A DNA stretch of 64,000 bases from Alteromonas australica (GTDB lineage: Bacteria > Pseudomonadota > Gammaproteobacteria > Enterobacterales > Alteromonadaceae). A program made the translations under genes and the position numbers. Location: NCBI RefSeq assembly GCF_000730385.1, contig NZ_CP008849.1, forward strand, positions 2,108,001 through 2,172,000. Direction: 5' to 3'. This document shows, piece by piece, positions 9,464 through 18,751 of this stretch (the first letter of the stretch is position 1; each line of letters starts with the position of its first letter). Under the pieces are notes generated by a model. That model searched no databases. It was given only the letters and a program-made list of their open reading frames with translations, and was not told the DNA's origin.

Positions 9464-12400
9464 ATGAAAACTTTTAAACCCAGCACCATCATGGCGGCAT
9501 TGTTGAGCAGTGGGGTTGCGTTGTACACGCATCCAGCGCTTGCTCAAACAGCCCCCGACGCACCCACAGATGAAATTGAACGCCCTCAAGAAGATACGGT
9601 AGAACGTATAGAAGTGAGGGGATTTAGTACTAGCCTCATCCAATCCCTTAATCAGAAACGCTTTTCCGACATGGTTACGGAGCAAATATCTGCAGATGAT
9701 CTCGGTGGGTTACCCGATGTCTCTATGGCGGATGCATTAACTCGATTACCGGGTATTTCTGCTGTACGTACCGGGGGACAAGCTGCACAAATCAACATTC
9801 GCGGCCTATCTGGCGACTTTGTTTTTTCAACATTAAATGGCAGAGAGCAGGTGTCTACCAGCGGCAGTCGCGCCATTGAATTTGATCAATATCCCTCTGA
9901 ACTTATCAGTGAAGCGGCGGTGTATAAATCGCCCAAAGCCTCTTTAATTGAAGGAGGAATAGCGGGCACGGTTGAACTCAAAACAGCTTCACCTTTAGCC
10001 ATTGAAGAGCAACATAAATTTAGTGCTAATATGCGCGGTATGTATAACGACCGCGCCTCAGAAGTGAGTGACGCAACGGAATATGGCCACAGGCTGAGTT
10101 TTTCATATCAAGGTAAATTTCTTGACGATACGCTAGGTATTTCCCTTGGCTATGCCAGATTATTCCAACCCAGTGTCTCTACTCAGTTTATTGGCTTAGC
10201 CTATAATGGTCAGGTTGATGTAGATGGTCTTGAAGGGGATACAGACGGCCCAGAATCTTGTCCAGAGTGTGAGTACATCTCAGAAGGCTTTGAAATGCAG
10301 CATAAAGGTGGGGAAGAAACCCGTGATGGATATGTGGCAGCGTTTGAATGGGCACCCATTGACACCTTTACACTAAAAGCAGATGCCTTTATTTCAAAGT
10401 TTGATTCAGAAGCCTTTGCCCGTGGTTTTAGGGTCAAACTGGGCGGCGTCAATGCAGGTATTACTAACCCTGTCGTGGTAAACAACAGCGTAGTGGGGGG
10501 CACGTTTACGCGCACCGACAGCAGCTTCACTCGTATCGAATTAGTCAACGACGATAATCAAGACTTCGACAGTGTCACCAATTTAGGGGTCAATGCGGCC
10601 TGGGAAATTACGCCAGACTTTGCGGTTCAATTCGATGTGTCACGCTCCAGTGCTGAAAGTGATTTTAGAAACGGTCTGCTGTGGTCGCTCGTAGGAGAAG
10701 ACGCAAATGCCGCAAACCCAGTGTTTGATGAAAATATTCAAATTTCCTATTTACTCAACGGGTTAAATTTACCGGATATTGGGTTTAACCAAATGAATGA
10801 CTTTACAGATTTAGATAAAGTTATGGTAAGTAAATACGGTATCTACCCTTATGAAAATAAGGATGAATTAGATGCCTACAGGGTCGATTTTCAGTACTTC
10901 CTAGATGTTCCTATTATTTCTGGTATCGAGTTTGGTTACCGCTATTCTGACAGAGAATATAGAAATGATCGCTCTGTTTTCGAGTACGGCAATGACAGCG
11001 CCTTTTCGGTTAGTGAGCCGCCATTACAACTTACTGATGCCATGGTAGAGGAAGTGAATTGGAGCGGCGATTTTTCTTATTTCCCAAGTTATCTTTCTGT
11101 AGATTTAGACAGTGCGTTAGATGCATGGTTTCCTAATGGACGACCTGAGCCCATTCAAACCTGGGGACCTGGCGCAGCTGGGGTCATTAATGGCCCAGGT
11201 ACTGGCGCTGCTACTGCATGGACATTGCAGGAAAGCGGCACCGTGTTTGAAACGGTGAATTCCGCTTATCTAATGGCCAGTATTAATACCGAGCTAGGTA
11301 GCTTACCCATCACGGGTAATGTGGGTGTGCGCTATGTGAAAAGTAAGCAAAGCTCCACCACTTTGCAGCGTGCCACGCAACTTATCACTGATGTAGAAAC
11401 GGGTACGTCTGTTGAAGTGAGTGACCCAACGGCAGGCGCACAAAATATTACTGATGATGCAGGCCTCATTAATAATTTTTACCGTCCTGCAATTATATCG
11501 CATGAATATAACGATGTACTTCCATCAATCAACCTGAATTTTAAATTAACCGATGATATGCAATTGCGCGCTGCAGCCGCGAAAGTGATGGGGCGAGCTC
11601 CCATTAACCGCTTTGCAGCCAACGCCTCAACTACCATTGAAACCGTCACCGCATTTCAAGATAGAGACTCAGGGGAAATTACCCTTTCTAACCCCACTGC
11701 AAAAGTAAGTGGAAGTGCAAGAAACAGCCCCTATTTAGAACCATTTTATGCTACTCAGTATGACCTTTCATGGGAATACTACTTCTCAGAATCTGAAGGT
11801 GCCTTAGTGGTGGCAGGTTTTTACAAAGACATTGAGTCTTTTGTAGAAGATGTGGAAATTGAACCCTACGACTTCGAGGCCAATGGCATTGTTATTCCAG
11901 ATAACGTGCAAGTACCGGTTTACCTTACTCCTGAGTTTACTGGGCAAGAAGCCGAACTTGCGCGAGATGAAAATGGCGACCCCATTTTTATTACCGTACC
12001 TACTGAAAATGGCAGCTATAGCACTGCGGTTAATAATGCAGAAGGCGGTTACATTCGCGGAGTTGAAGTTGCCTACACGCAAATTTATAGCATGTTACCG
12101 GGTATGTTCTCTGGATTGGGGGTAAGCGCAAGTTATTCGTATACCGAAAGTGAAATTCAGCGAACTTTAGGTGACGGCGTATACGCTGCTAATTTACCTG
12201 GCCTATCAGAAAACGTAGCGACAGTAACCGTGTTTTGGGAATATGAGGGCTTTGAAACCCGCTTATCTGGTCGTTATCGAGATGCATTTGTTTCACAGCA
12301 AGTAGCGGTGAACGATCAAGTGGTTAATTTTGATGAGGAACTGGTCATTGATTACCAAGCGTCATATGAAATAAACGATAACTGGAGCGTACTGTTCCAA

Positions 12401-12514
12401 GTAAATAACCTCACAGACGAACCCACGAAAAGCTACTTCGCTTCCGAAGAGCAAACAGGCACCATTCAATACTTTGGCACGCAATACTACCTAGGGATGA
12501 CATACCAACTATGA
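9464..12514 (+). CDS. TonB-dependent outer-membrane receptor, maltodextrin type (receptor 2)
   Basis: Second Caulobacter-type TonB-dependent receptor, 1016 residues. The signal peptide (MKTFKPSTIM, cleavage near ALA|Q at residue 27) is a recognisable relative of that of receptor 1. A TonB-box-like region VERIEVRG precedes the plug domain, which has SMADALTRLPGI, INIRGL, STLNGRE and GGIAGTVELKTASP. The barrel ends with YFGTQYYLGMTYQL. GGAATGGGACACC lies directly upstream of the ATG. The pullulanase lipoprotein gene starts about 70 bp after its stop with no terminator between, so the two form an operon. That pairing suggests it takes up the branched or longer dextrins released by the pullulanase; this is inference. 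Confidence 0.92.
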   Translation: MKTFKPSTIMAALLSSGVALYTHPALAQTAPDAPTDEIERPQEDTVERIEVRGFSTSLIQSLNQKRFSDMVTEQISADDLGGLPDVSMADALTRLPGISAVRTGGQAAQINIRGLSGDFVFSTLNGREQVSTSGSRAIEFDQYPSELISEAAVYKSPKASLIEGGIAGTVELKTASPLAIEEQHKFSANMRGMYNDRASEVSDATEYGHRLSFSYQGKFLDDTLGISLGYARLFQPSVSTQFIGLAYNGQVDVDGLEGDTDGPESCPECEYISEGFEMQHKGGEETRDGYVAAFEWAPIDTFTLKADAFISKFDSEAFARGFRVKLGGVNAGITNPVVVNNSVVGGTFTRTDSSFTRIELVNDDNQDFDSVTNLGVNAAWEITPDFAVQFDVSRSSAESDFRNGLLWSLVGEDANAANPVFDENIQISYLLNGLNLPDIGFNQMNDFTDLDKVMVSKYGIYPYENKDELDAYRVDFQYFLDVPIISGIEFGYRYSDREYRNDRSVFEYGNDSAFSVSEPPLQLTDAMVEEVNWSGDFSYFPSYLSVDLDSALDAWFPNGRPEPIQTWGPGAAGVINGPGTGAATAWTLQESGTVFETVNSAYLMASINTELGSLPITGNVGVRYVKSKQSSTTLQRATQLITDVETGTSVEVSDPTAGAQNITDDAGLINNFYRPAIISHEYNDVLPSINLNFKLTDDMQLRAAAAKVMGRAPINRFAANASTTIETVTAFQDRDSGEITLSNPTAKVSGSARNSPYLEPFYATQYDLSWEYYFSESEGALVVAGFYKDIESFVEDVEIEPYDFEANGIVIPDNVQVPVYLTPEFTGQEAELARDENGDPIFITVPTENGSYSTAVNNAEGGYIRGVEVAYTQIYSMLPGMFSGLGVSASYSYTESEIQRTLGDGVYAANLPGLSENVATVTVFWEYEGFETRLSGRYRDAFVSQQVAVNDQVVNFDEELVIDYQASYEINDNWSVLFQVNNLTDEPTKSYFASEEQTGTIQYFGTQYYLGMTYQL

Positions 12515-12585
12515 AAAACATCACCTTAGGATTACTTAAATGTGTTTCGTTTGCCAAACCTTGTGAGATGACTCAGGAGAATTCT

Positions 12586-15500
12586 ATGTTTACTAATACA
12601 CGAGTATGGCGCGCAGCTCTACTCCTAGTAGGCGCAATAATGTTAGCCGGTTGTGGAGGTTCAGACGTTGAGTCTGGCACCAATACCTTGTTAACGTGTG
12701 AGGTACCTAATGTTCCTAATGATTCAGGAACGGCGTGCGTACCTCCACCCCCAATTCAGTGTGAGGCACCTACCGTGCCCAATGAAACCAACGACGCATG
12801 TGTCGTAGGCGCAGACCCTGCATTACCAGACCCTGTGTTTACACCTTCAGAAAACCAGGCCGTGCTTTACTATAACCGTGCAGCAGTGGATGCTGATAAT
12901 TCAAGCAACGATCCAGCATATGAAGGTTGGCGATTACACACGTGGAATAACGACACCTGCGATGCCTATGCTGATGCCGATACAGACTGGGCAAATGGCC
13001 GTACACATACAGGTATAGACCCTAATTATGGTGCTTATTGGATACTGGAATTAAAAGAAGGGTATGGCGACTGCCACAACTTCATTATTCACAAAGGAAC
13101 CGATGATGCCGGTAAAGAGATGGGCGGCGGCGATTTTCAGGCGTCGCTTGTTCAGGATGACGACACCTTTGTTCGTATGAACTTTACTTTATCGGGGGAA
13201 CCAACGCTTTTTGAATACCCCATTATGTCACTTGGCCCACAGCCGGTGGATATTGACGGGTTTGCAGCGCATTGGTTAGACGCCAACACCATTTTGTGGA
13301 ATGTTCCAGATACCGTAGCAGAAGTTAAGCTGCACTATTCAGCGCAAGCTGATTTAGAAAGCAGTCTAGAGGAAGGCATTAATGGCACAGCAGTCACTCT
13401 GATGTCCAGCAGCCTCACTGAAGCGCAGGCATCACGTGTGCCGCATCTTTCAAGTATGCAGGCCTGGGAAGGGGATTGGTCGGTTGAAGATGCAAAAACC
13501 GTCTTGACCACACAAGCGGTTGTTGGTGGGTATGATGCCGATGGTACGTTAGTGGTAGCAACGGGTATTCAACTTGCGAATGCGATTGATGCACTTTACA
13601 CCCAAGGTGAGGACGACGCTGATGAAGCACAACTTGGCGGCATTTACACAGACTCCGGCATAACGGCCGCACTGTGGGCACCGACAGCCACAAACGTTGA
13701 TCTTTTGCTGTACAGTGAGAATAAAACGCTAAACCAGCGTATAGAAATGCTGCGTGATGACGTATCAGGCGTATGGCGCTACGAGGGGGATATGTCACTA
13801 TATAGGCAGCTTTATCGTTATGAAGTCACTGTTTACCACCCCATTACCGAAACAATAGAAACCCTGTTAGTTACCGACCCGTATTCAGTATCGTTAAGTA
13901 CCAATGGCCGCTTTTCACGTTTTGTAAATTTAGCTGATGAAGACTTAAAACCCGATGGTTGGGACACCCACGATATCCCTACAGTTGATCACTTTGAAGA
14001 TGCGGTAATTTACGAAGGGCATGTGCGCGATTTTAGTGTACGTGATATGTCGACGTCGCCAGAAAATCGCGGTAAATATCTGGCCTTTACTGAACAGGGA
14101 ACCGCCCCGGTTGAACACCTTAAAAAATTAGTAGAGGCGGGCTTAACCTATTTTCACGTGCTACCCGCTAATGACATAGCGACTGTCGACGAAGACCCCG
14201 CTAATACGATAGATTTATATGATACTGTTGGTGATTTATGCCGCCTAAATAGTGAAGCTGCGGTGTGTGAAGAAGAAAGTGAAGATGCGTTAATCATTGA
14301 TGTTTACAACGCTTATGACCCACTATCTCAAGCAGGTAAGGCACAACAACTCACGCATGACTTACAGGCTATCGATACCTTCAATTGGGGGTACGACCCT
14401 CACCACTTTAACGCGCCAGAAGGCAGTTATGCTTCCAGTGCAGAAGGTGTTGAACGAATCATCGAAATGCGTGCGATGATTCAAGCTTTGCATGAAATGG
14501 GGCTTAGGGTGGCGTTAGATGTGGTGTACAACCATACCAATGCGTCAGGCGTATTTAGTAAATCTGTTCTAGACAAAGCCGTGCCAGGCTATTACCACCG
14601 TTACGAGGTAGATACCGGAGCTATCGTTCGGGAAACCTGTTGCGATGACACAGAGCCACGTAATGTCATGATGGAAAAGTTCATGGAAGACTCTTTGTTA
14701 ATGTGGGCTGAGCACTATAAGTACGACTCGTTTCGCTTTGACATCATGAGTCAAGCAACAAAAGAGACCATGGTTCGCTTACGTGACGCCGTACACGCTA
14801 TTGATGAAGACAATTATTTCTATGGCGAAGGGTGGACTAAAATTGACCGCGGGTACGAACAAGCTAGCCAATTGAACATGGCAGGGACAGAAATTGGTAC
14901 CTATAACGACCGAATTCGGGAAGCTATCCGTCAAGGCAATATCTTTAATCCAGACTCTGATGCACTGTTAAGCGATCAAGACCGCGTAAAAATGAGCATG
15001 ATTGGAACACTTAAGGATTATGTTCTTGAAACGTCCGCGGGTACTGCTGTGGCCACCAGTAATTTAGGGGGGTACGCTGAAGACCCTGCAGACATCATTA
15101 ATTACGTGTCAAAGCATGATAATGAAACCCTGTGGGATCAGCTTAATTATACCTTACCTCAAACGATTACCTTGGAAGAGCGGGTACGGGCCCAAAATGT
15201 GGCCATGGGTATTAACCTAGTGTCTCAGGGCATTCCATTTTTACAGATGGGCGGCGACATGCTGCGTTCTAAATCCATGGACAGAAATACTTACGATTCT
15301 GGCGATTGGTTCAACTATGTAGACTTTACCTACGAGACGAATAACTGGAACGTAGGTTTGCCGTTAGCGCAAGACAATGAAAGCCGGTGGGAAGAAATGG
15401 GCGAGTTTATTTACAGCCCCGACCGCGCAGCCTCTATGGCCGACATTATGTTTGCATCCGATGTCTTTGCTGAACTTCTCAGTATTCGTATGAGTAGCCC

Positions 15501-16914
15501 ATTGTTTAGACTAACCACAGCAGACGATATTATCGACAGAGTCGGGTTCCATAATATAGGTGCAAGTCAACAACAAGGCTTGATTGCCATGAGCATCGAT
15601 GATGGTGTGACTGACGGTGATGAAAGTCGTACCGATCTCGACATGATGAACGATGCAATCATGGTGCTTGTAAATACCGGTTATGAAGAGAAATCGATTG
15701 CTGTTAACACTGCAACAGGCTTTTCACTGCATGTCACTCAAATGAACTCTGTCGATGCCGCTGTGCGTGGGGCTAGCTTTACTGAAGGTGAGGATGGAAA
15801 CGGAATTTTCACGGTACCAGCGCTAACCATTGCAGTTTTCGTTAAACCGCAATCTGGGGCGCAGGGTTACGGATTATCAGCGTTCGCCACCTCGGGTGCG
15901 CCAGACGTGGTGCCTTACGGCGATACTGTTACGTATTTACGCGGCGACATGAATGGTTGGTCTACTGATGATGCATTTACATATCAAGGCGATGGTAAAT
16001 ACACGGTAACGGTTGCATTAGAGGCCGACACCCCTTACGGCTTTAAGTTTGCTTCCGAAGATTGGGCCACGGTGAATTTCGGAGCAGGCGAGGGCGAAGA
16101 TGTAAATGTGGTTGCACAAGCGGATAAAGTATTAGCTCGAACCAATAATAATTTGTCGTTCACGCCAACCGTATCTGCAACCTATTTGTTTACGATTGAT
16201 GCGACAGACAGTGAGGCGCCGGTGCTTCTTGTTGAAAATGAAGAGCCCTATGTTGGCACACCCGTGTACCTTCGTGGTGCAATGAACGGATGGGGAACCG
16301 ACGAAGAGTTTGTATACCAAGGGGGCCGCATTTACACGTTTGCCCGTGACATTGACGCGGGCAGTTACGAGTTTAAAGTTGCGTCAGAAGATTGGAGCAC
16401 CGTCAATTTTGGCGCACTAACAGGTAATGATGCCGACCGTATTTTAACCCCTGGGCAAACGTTATCCGTCGCAGCGACGAATGACAACTTGGTCCTAAAT
16501 GTTGAATCGGCTGACCGTTATGTCTTTGTATTTAATGTCACCGATGTCAATGCCCCAACCCTAGGCGTATTTAAAGAAAACTACTGGGGTGACACAGACG
16601 TGTATATTCGCGGTGGCATGAACGGCTGGGGCGTTGAAGATATGTTTAGTTATCAGGGAGAAGGCGTGTATACCACCGACATTGAACTTAGTGCAGGTAG
16701 CATTGAATTCAAAGTTGCCTCTGAAGATTGGGCCACTGTTAATCTTGGGAATCCCAATGATGCGGTGTCGAATCTGGTCGTTGAAGGGGTGGCAAAAACC
16801 TTAGGTAGCAGCAACAATAACCTAACCATTGAAGTAATAGATGGTGGTTTATATGAGTTTAAGGTAAGTGGCCCAGATGGAAATGCACCTACGCTAACGG
16901 TGACGATGAAGTAA
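12586..16914 (+). CDS. Pullulanase-type GH13 lipoprotein with three C-terminal repeat modules
   Basis: Exported debranching enzyme expected to cut alpha-1,6 bonds in pullulan, amylopectin or glycogen. The ATG at 12586 follows AGGAGA and starts a lipoprotein signal with lipobox LAGC (Cys23). After a linker with two C-x-x-P-x-VPN..C units comes a CBM41/PUD-like starch-binding domain (from about residue 92), a region resembling pullulanase N1 and CBM48 domains (IYTDSGITAALWAPTATNVDL), and the GH13 barrel. The barrel has the pullulanase signature FNWGYDPHHFNAPEGSY, DVVYNH (645-650), nucleophile Asp719 (FRFDIM), acid Glu748 (YGEGW) and Asp845 (KHDNETLW). Three copies of a roughly 110-residue module starting [VT]Y[LI]RGxMNGW at 1116, 1227 and 1339 form the C-terminus. 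At 1442 residues it is longer than typical pullulanases. It is cotranscribed with receptor 2. Confidence 0.93.
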   Translation: MFTNTRVWRAALLLVGAIMLAGCGGSDVESGTNTLLTCEVPNVPNDSGTACVPPPPIQCEAPTVPNETNDACVVGADPALPDPVFTPSENQAVLYYNRAAVDADNSSNDPAYEGWRLHTWNNDTCDAYADADTDWANGRTHTGIDPNYGAYWILELKEGYGDCHNFIIHKGTDDAGKEMGGGDFQASLVQDDDTFVRMNFTLSGEPTLFEYPIMSLGPQPVDIDGFAAHWLDANTILWNVPDTVAEVKLHYSAQADLESSLEEGINGTAVTLMSSSLTEAQASRVPHLSSMQAWEGDWSVEDAKTVLTTQAVVGGYDADGTLVVATGIQLANAIDALYTQGEDDADEAQLGGIYTDSGITAALWAPTATNVDLLLYSENKTLNQRIEMLRDDVSGVWRYEGDMSLYRQLYRYEVTVYHPITETIETLLVTDPYSVSLSTNGRFSRFVNLADEDLKPDGWDTHDIPTVDHFEDAVIYEGHVRDFSVRDMSTSPENRGKYLAFTEQGTAPVEHLKKLVEAGLTYFHVLPANDIATVDEDPANTIDLYDTVGDLCRLNSEAAVCEEESEDALIIDVYNAYDPLSQAGKAQQLTHDLQAIDTFNWGYDPHHFNAPEGSYASSAEGVERIIEMRAMIQALHEMGLRVALDVVYNHTNASGVFSKSVLDKAVPGYYHRYEVDTGAIVRETCCDDTEPRNVMMEKFMEDSLLMWAEHYKYDSFRFDIMSQATKETMVRLRDAVHAIDEDNYFYGEGWTKIDRGYEQASQLNMAGTEIGTYNDRIREAIRQGNIFNPDSDALLSDQDRVKMSMIGTLKDYVLETSAGTAVATSNLGGYAEDPADIINYVSKHDNETLWDQLNYTLPQTITLEERVRAQNVAMGINLVSQGIPFLQMGGDMLRSKSMDRNTYDSGDWFNYVDFTYETNNWNVGLPLAQDNESRWEEMGEFIYSPDRAASMADIMFASDVFAELLSIRMSSPLFRLTTADDIIDRVGFHNIGASQQQGLIAMSIDDGVTDGDESRTDLDMMNDAIMVLVNTGYEEKSIAVNTATGFSLHVTQMNSVDAAVRGASFTEGEDGNGIFTVPALTIAVFVKPQSGAQGYGLSAFATSGAPDVVPYGDTVTYLRGDMNGWSTDDAFTYQGDGKYTVTVALEADTPYGFKFASEDWATVNFGAGEGEDVNVVAQADKVLARTNNNLSFTPTVSATYLFTIDATDSEAPVLLVENEEPYVGTPVYLRGAMNGWGTDEEFVYQGGRIYTFARDIDAGSYEFKVASEDWSTVNFGALTGNDADRILTPGQTLSVAATNDNLVLNVESADRYVFVFNVTDVNAPTLGVFKENYWGDTDVYIRGGMNGWGVEDMFSYQGEGVYTTDIELSAGSIEFKVASEDWATVNLGNPNDAVSNLVVEGVAKTLGSSNNNLTIEVIDGGLYEFKVSGPDGNAPTLTVTMK

Positions 16915-16946
16915 TATTAATTACGTGTAGTTAAAACTCAAAAGAT

Positions 16947-16975
16947 AAAAACCGCGGCTAGCTCGCGGTTTTTTT
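16947..16975 (+). terminator. Intrinsic terminator after the pullulanase gene
   Basis: ACCGCG (16951-16956) and CGCGGT (16964-16969) form the stem, with A-run and T-run flanks. It ends the receptor 2-pullulanase operon. Confidence 0.9.
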
Positions 16976-17034
16976 ATTCGCTTTTTTTGATTTCACCAAT
17001 CGCAAATTTTCATCACCTAATTAATCCAAATAGC

Positions 17035-17087
17035 GCACAATACTTGTAATAAGACTGATGTGAACCTCCATGGCACAGTACTTGTAA
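17035..17087 (+). repeat. Direct repeat GCACARTACTTGTAA upstream of the patatin-like gene
   Basis: The 15-mer GCACAATACTTGTAA at 17035-17049 recurs as GCACAGTACTTGTAA at 17073-17087, one mismatch, 38 bp apart start to start. The pair sits about 90-140 bp before the patatin-like gene, where an activator or repressor could bind. The function is unknown. Confidence 0.5.
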
Positions 17088-17175
17088 ACAAAAAATATAC
17101 CGACATAAGTTAGTTAGCCGTTAATGGAAAAATCTTACCTATTGCATGTGAATGCGAGTGTAACAAGGAGATGAT

Positions 17176-18015
17176 ATGAAAAGGGCAATTGTAGTAGAAG
17201 GCGGCGCCATGCGCGGAATTTTTGCTGCGGGCGTACTCGATAAGTTTATGGAAGAAAACTATTACCCTTTTGATTTCGCTGTAGGGGTTTCAGCTGGTGC
17301 AACGAACCTGTCTACTTATGTGTCACGTATGCATGGGTTAAGTAAAACCATCATCACGCAATATGCTACAAAGCGCGAATTTTTCAGCCCCCTTCGCTTT
17401 ATAAAGGGCGGACACATGACGGATGTACACTGGCTATGGCATCATTCTAAACAATCTCTGGGTATCACTGGGCCAAACAGTAGTGCAGCGATGCCACTGT
17501 ATGTAGGTATCACAAACACGCAAACAGGGCAGTGCGAATACCATCAGGCTACAGAAGACAATGTAGATGCCCTTATGGTTGCTTCTTGTGCACTGCCGAC
17601 AGCATTTAGAGAGCAGCCTATTATTAATGGAACGCGCTACGTGGATGGCGGCGTGGCCGATGCCATTCCAGTCAAACAAGCGTACGACATGGGTGCCAGG
17701 GATATTACCGTGGTGCTTTCACAACCCCATGGGTTTACCAAACCCGAAGTTAAATCCACCTGGCTAATGGAAAAAATGTACGGTGACCAGCCTGCGTTGC
17801 TCAAGACGATGCTAGCGCGGGCAGGTATTTACAACGATACTCTCAAGTTTCTTTCCAACCCCCCGGATGATTGTAAATTAACCTTAGTGGCCCCCGACAG
17901 CGGCTTTTGCGTAAAGCGCCTTACTATGGATAAACGAAAGCTGCTTAAAGGGTATGCACAAGGCCGTCGTATGGCGCGGCGATTAGTTAAAGACACAGTA
18001 GCCATAGCAAGTTGA
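17176..18015 (+). CDS. Patatin-like phospholipase family protein (YjjU-like)
   Basis: Predicted serine acyl hydrolase of the patatin/RssA/YjjU type, 279 residues, cytoplasmic (no signal peptide). The glycine-rich oxyanion segment is VEGGAMRGIFAAG, the nucleophile Ser39 lies in GVSAG, and the partner Asp157 is in YVDGG, so the catalytic dyad is intact. The ATG is well placed after AAGGAG. It is flanked upstream by the pullulanase terminator and downstream by an RNA methyltransferase gene about 60 bp away. Neither neighbour suggests a role in alpha-glucan use, and no MalR-type operator precedes it. The substrate is unknown. Confidence 0.87.
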   Translation: MKRAIVVEGGAMRGIFAAGVLDKFMEENYYPFDFAVGVSAGATNLSTYVSRMHGLSKTIITQYATKREFFSPLRFIKGGHMTDVHWLWHHSKQSLGITGPNSSAAMPLYVGITNTQTGQCEYHQATEDNVDALMVASCALPTAFREQPIINGTRYVDGGVADAIPVKQAYDMGARDITVVLSQPHGFTKPEVKSTWLMEKMYGDQPALLKTMLARAGIYNDTLKFLSNPPDDCKLTLVAPDSGFCVKRLTMDKRKLLKGYAQGRRMARRLVKDTVAIAS

Positions 18016-18077
18016 TTGCCGTGATAAAACGCATTGTTAGCGCTACGTCATATTAGGCTAGAGGTCTAGTCGCTATC

Positions 18078-18629
18078 ATGGCACACTCTCGCTATTCATT
18101 CGTTAGCGAGAGTATTCACCTCGTGCAGTTAGAAAAACAGCAAATAAGTATTGGGCTGAGTAACCCTAAAAACCCTGTAAATGTTGCCTCTATCCTAAGG
18201 GCAGCAGGGTGTTATGGTGTAGCCAGCGTATTTTATACTGGGCAGCGTTACCGCTTTGCCAAAGACTTTAATGCAGATACCAAAGCCTTTCATAAAACCA
18301 TCCCTACTATTGGGGTCGAAAACCTCAAAGAGGTGGTACCTAAGGGCGCTAAAGTAGTGGCGGTAGAGTTGGTAGAAGGCGCCACGCCTTTGCCTTCATT
18401 CACACACCCTGACAATGCGTTTTATATATTGGGCCCAGAAGATGGAAGTTTAGATAGTCGCGTGCTCTCATGGTGTGACCATGTTGTTTATATTCCGACG
18501 TTTTCTTGTATGAACTTAGCAGCCACCGCAAATGTTCTTCTCTATGATAGGTTAGCTAAGTCTAACTACAAACACGGTGATGGCTTAATTCGTAAAAGTA
18601 GAGATAACAACAATCAAACCAAAATTTAG
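18078..18629 (+). CDS. SpoU/TrmH-family RNA 2'-O-methyltransferase
   Basis: Predicted SAM-dependent RNA ribose methyltransferase of the SPOUT superfamily, about 183 residues, a compact TrmH/TrmL-like size. Motifs are LSNPKNPVNVASILRAAG (motif 1), YILGPEDGSLD (motif 2) and VYIPTFSCMNLAATANVLLYDRL (motif 3), which form the knotted SAM site. The start is uncertain: ATG 18078 has a distant GAGG, and a GTG at 18123 just before the conserved core is possible. The target RNA cannot be read from the sequence. It lies inside the alpha-glucan island without an obvious functional link. Confidence 0.85.
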   Translation: MAHSRYSFVSESIHLVQLEKQQISIGLSNPKNPVNVASILRAAGCYGVASVFYTGQRYRFAKDFNADTKAFHKTIPTIGVENLKEVVPKGAKVVAVELVEGATPLPSFTHPDNAFYILGPEDGSLDSRVLSWCDHVVYIPTFSCMNLAATANVLLYDRLAKSNYKHGDGLIRKSRDNNNQTKI

Positions 18630-18674
18630 CCGTTGGTGGAGTCGCTAGCGGCAACATGAATAACAAGTTTTGGG

Positions 18675-18688
18675 TGAATACGTATGCA
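18675..18688 (+). promoter_or_regulatory. LacI-family (MalR-type) operator upstream of the first amylase gene
   Basis: Third exact copy of TGAATACGTATGCA, 63 bp before the start codon of the GH13 gene at 18752. A degenerate relative (TTAACGCGTATGCT, about 18706-18719) lies just downstream and may or may not be bound. Confidence 0.78.
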
Positions 18689-18751
18689 TGTTTGTTAACA
18701 TGTAATTAACGCGTATGCTGTATTAAATTTTACCCATGCACGTTAATTTCT

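Noticed and set aside
12511..12585. ATGA overlap suggesting that the pullulanase starts inside the end of receptor 2
   Set aside because: The ATG at 12586 has a clear AGGAGA and begins a normal lipoprotein signal. The extension has a second weak hydrophobic stretch but no lipobox near it.
18706..18719. TTAACGCGTATGCT as a second operator before the amylase gene
   Set aside because: Four mismatches to the 14-mer, including the core, make it weak. It is mentioned only as a possible secondary site.
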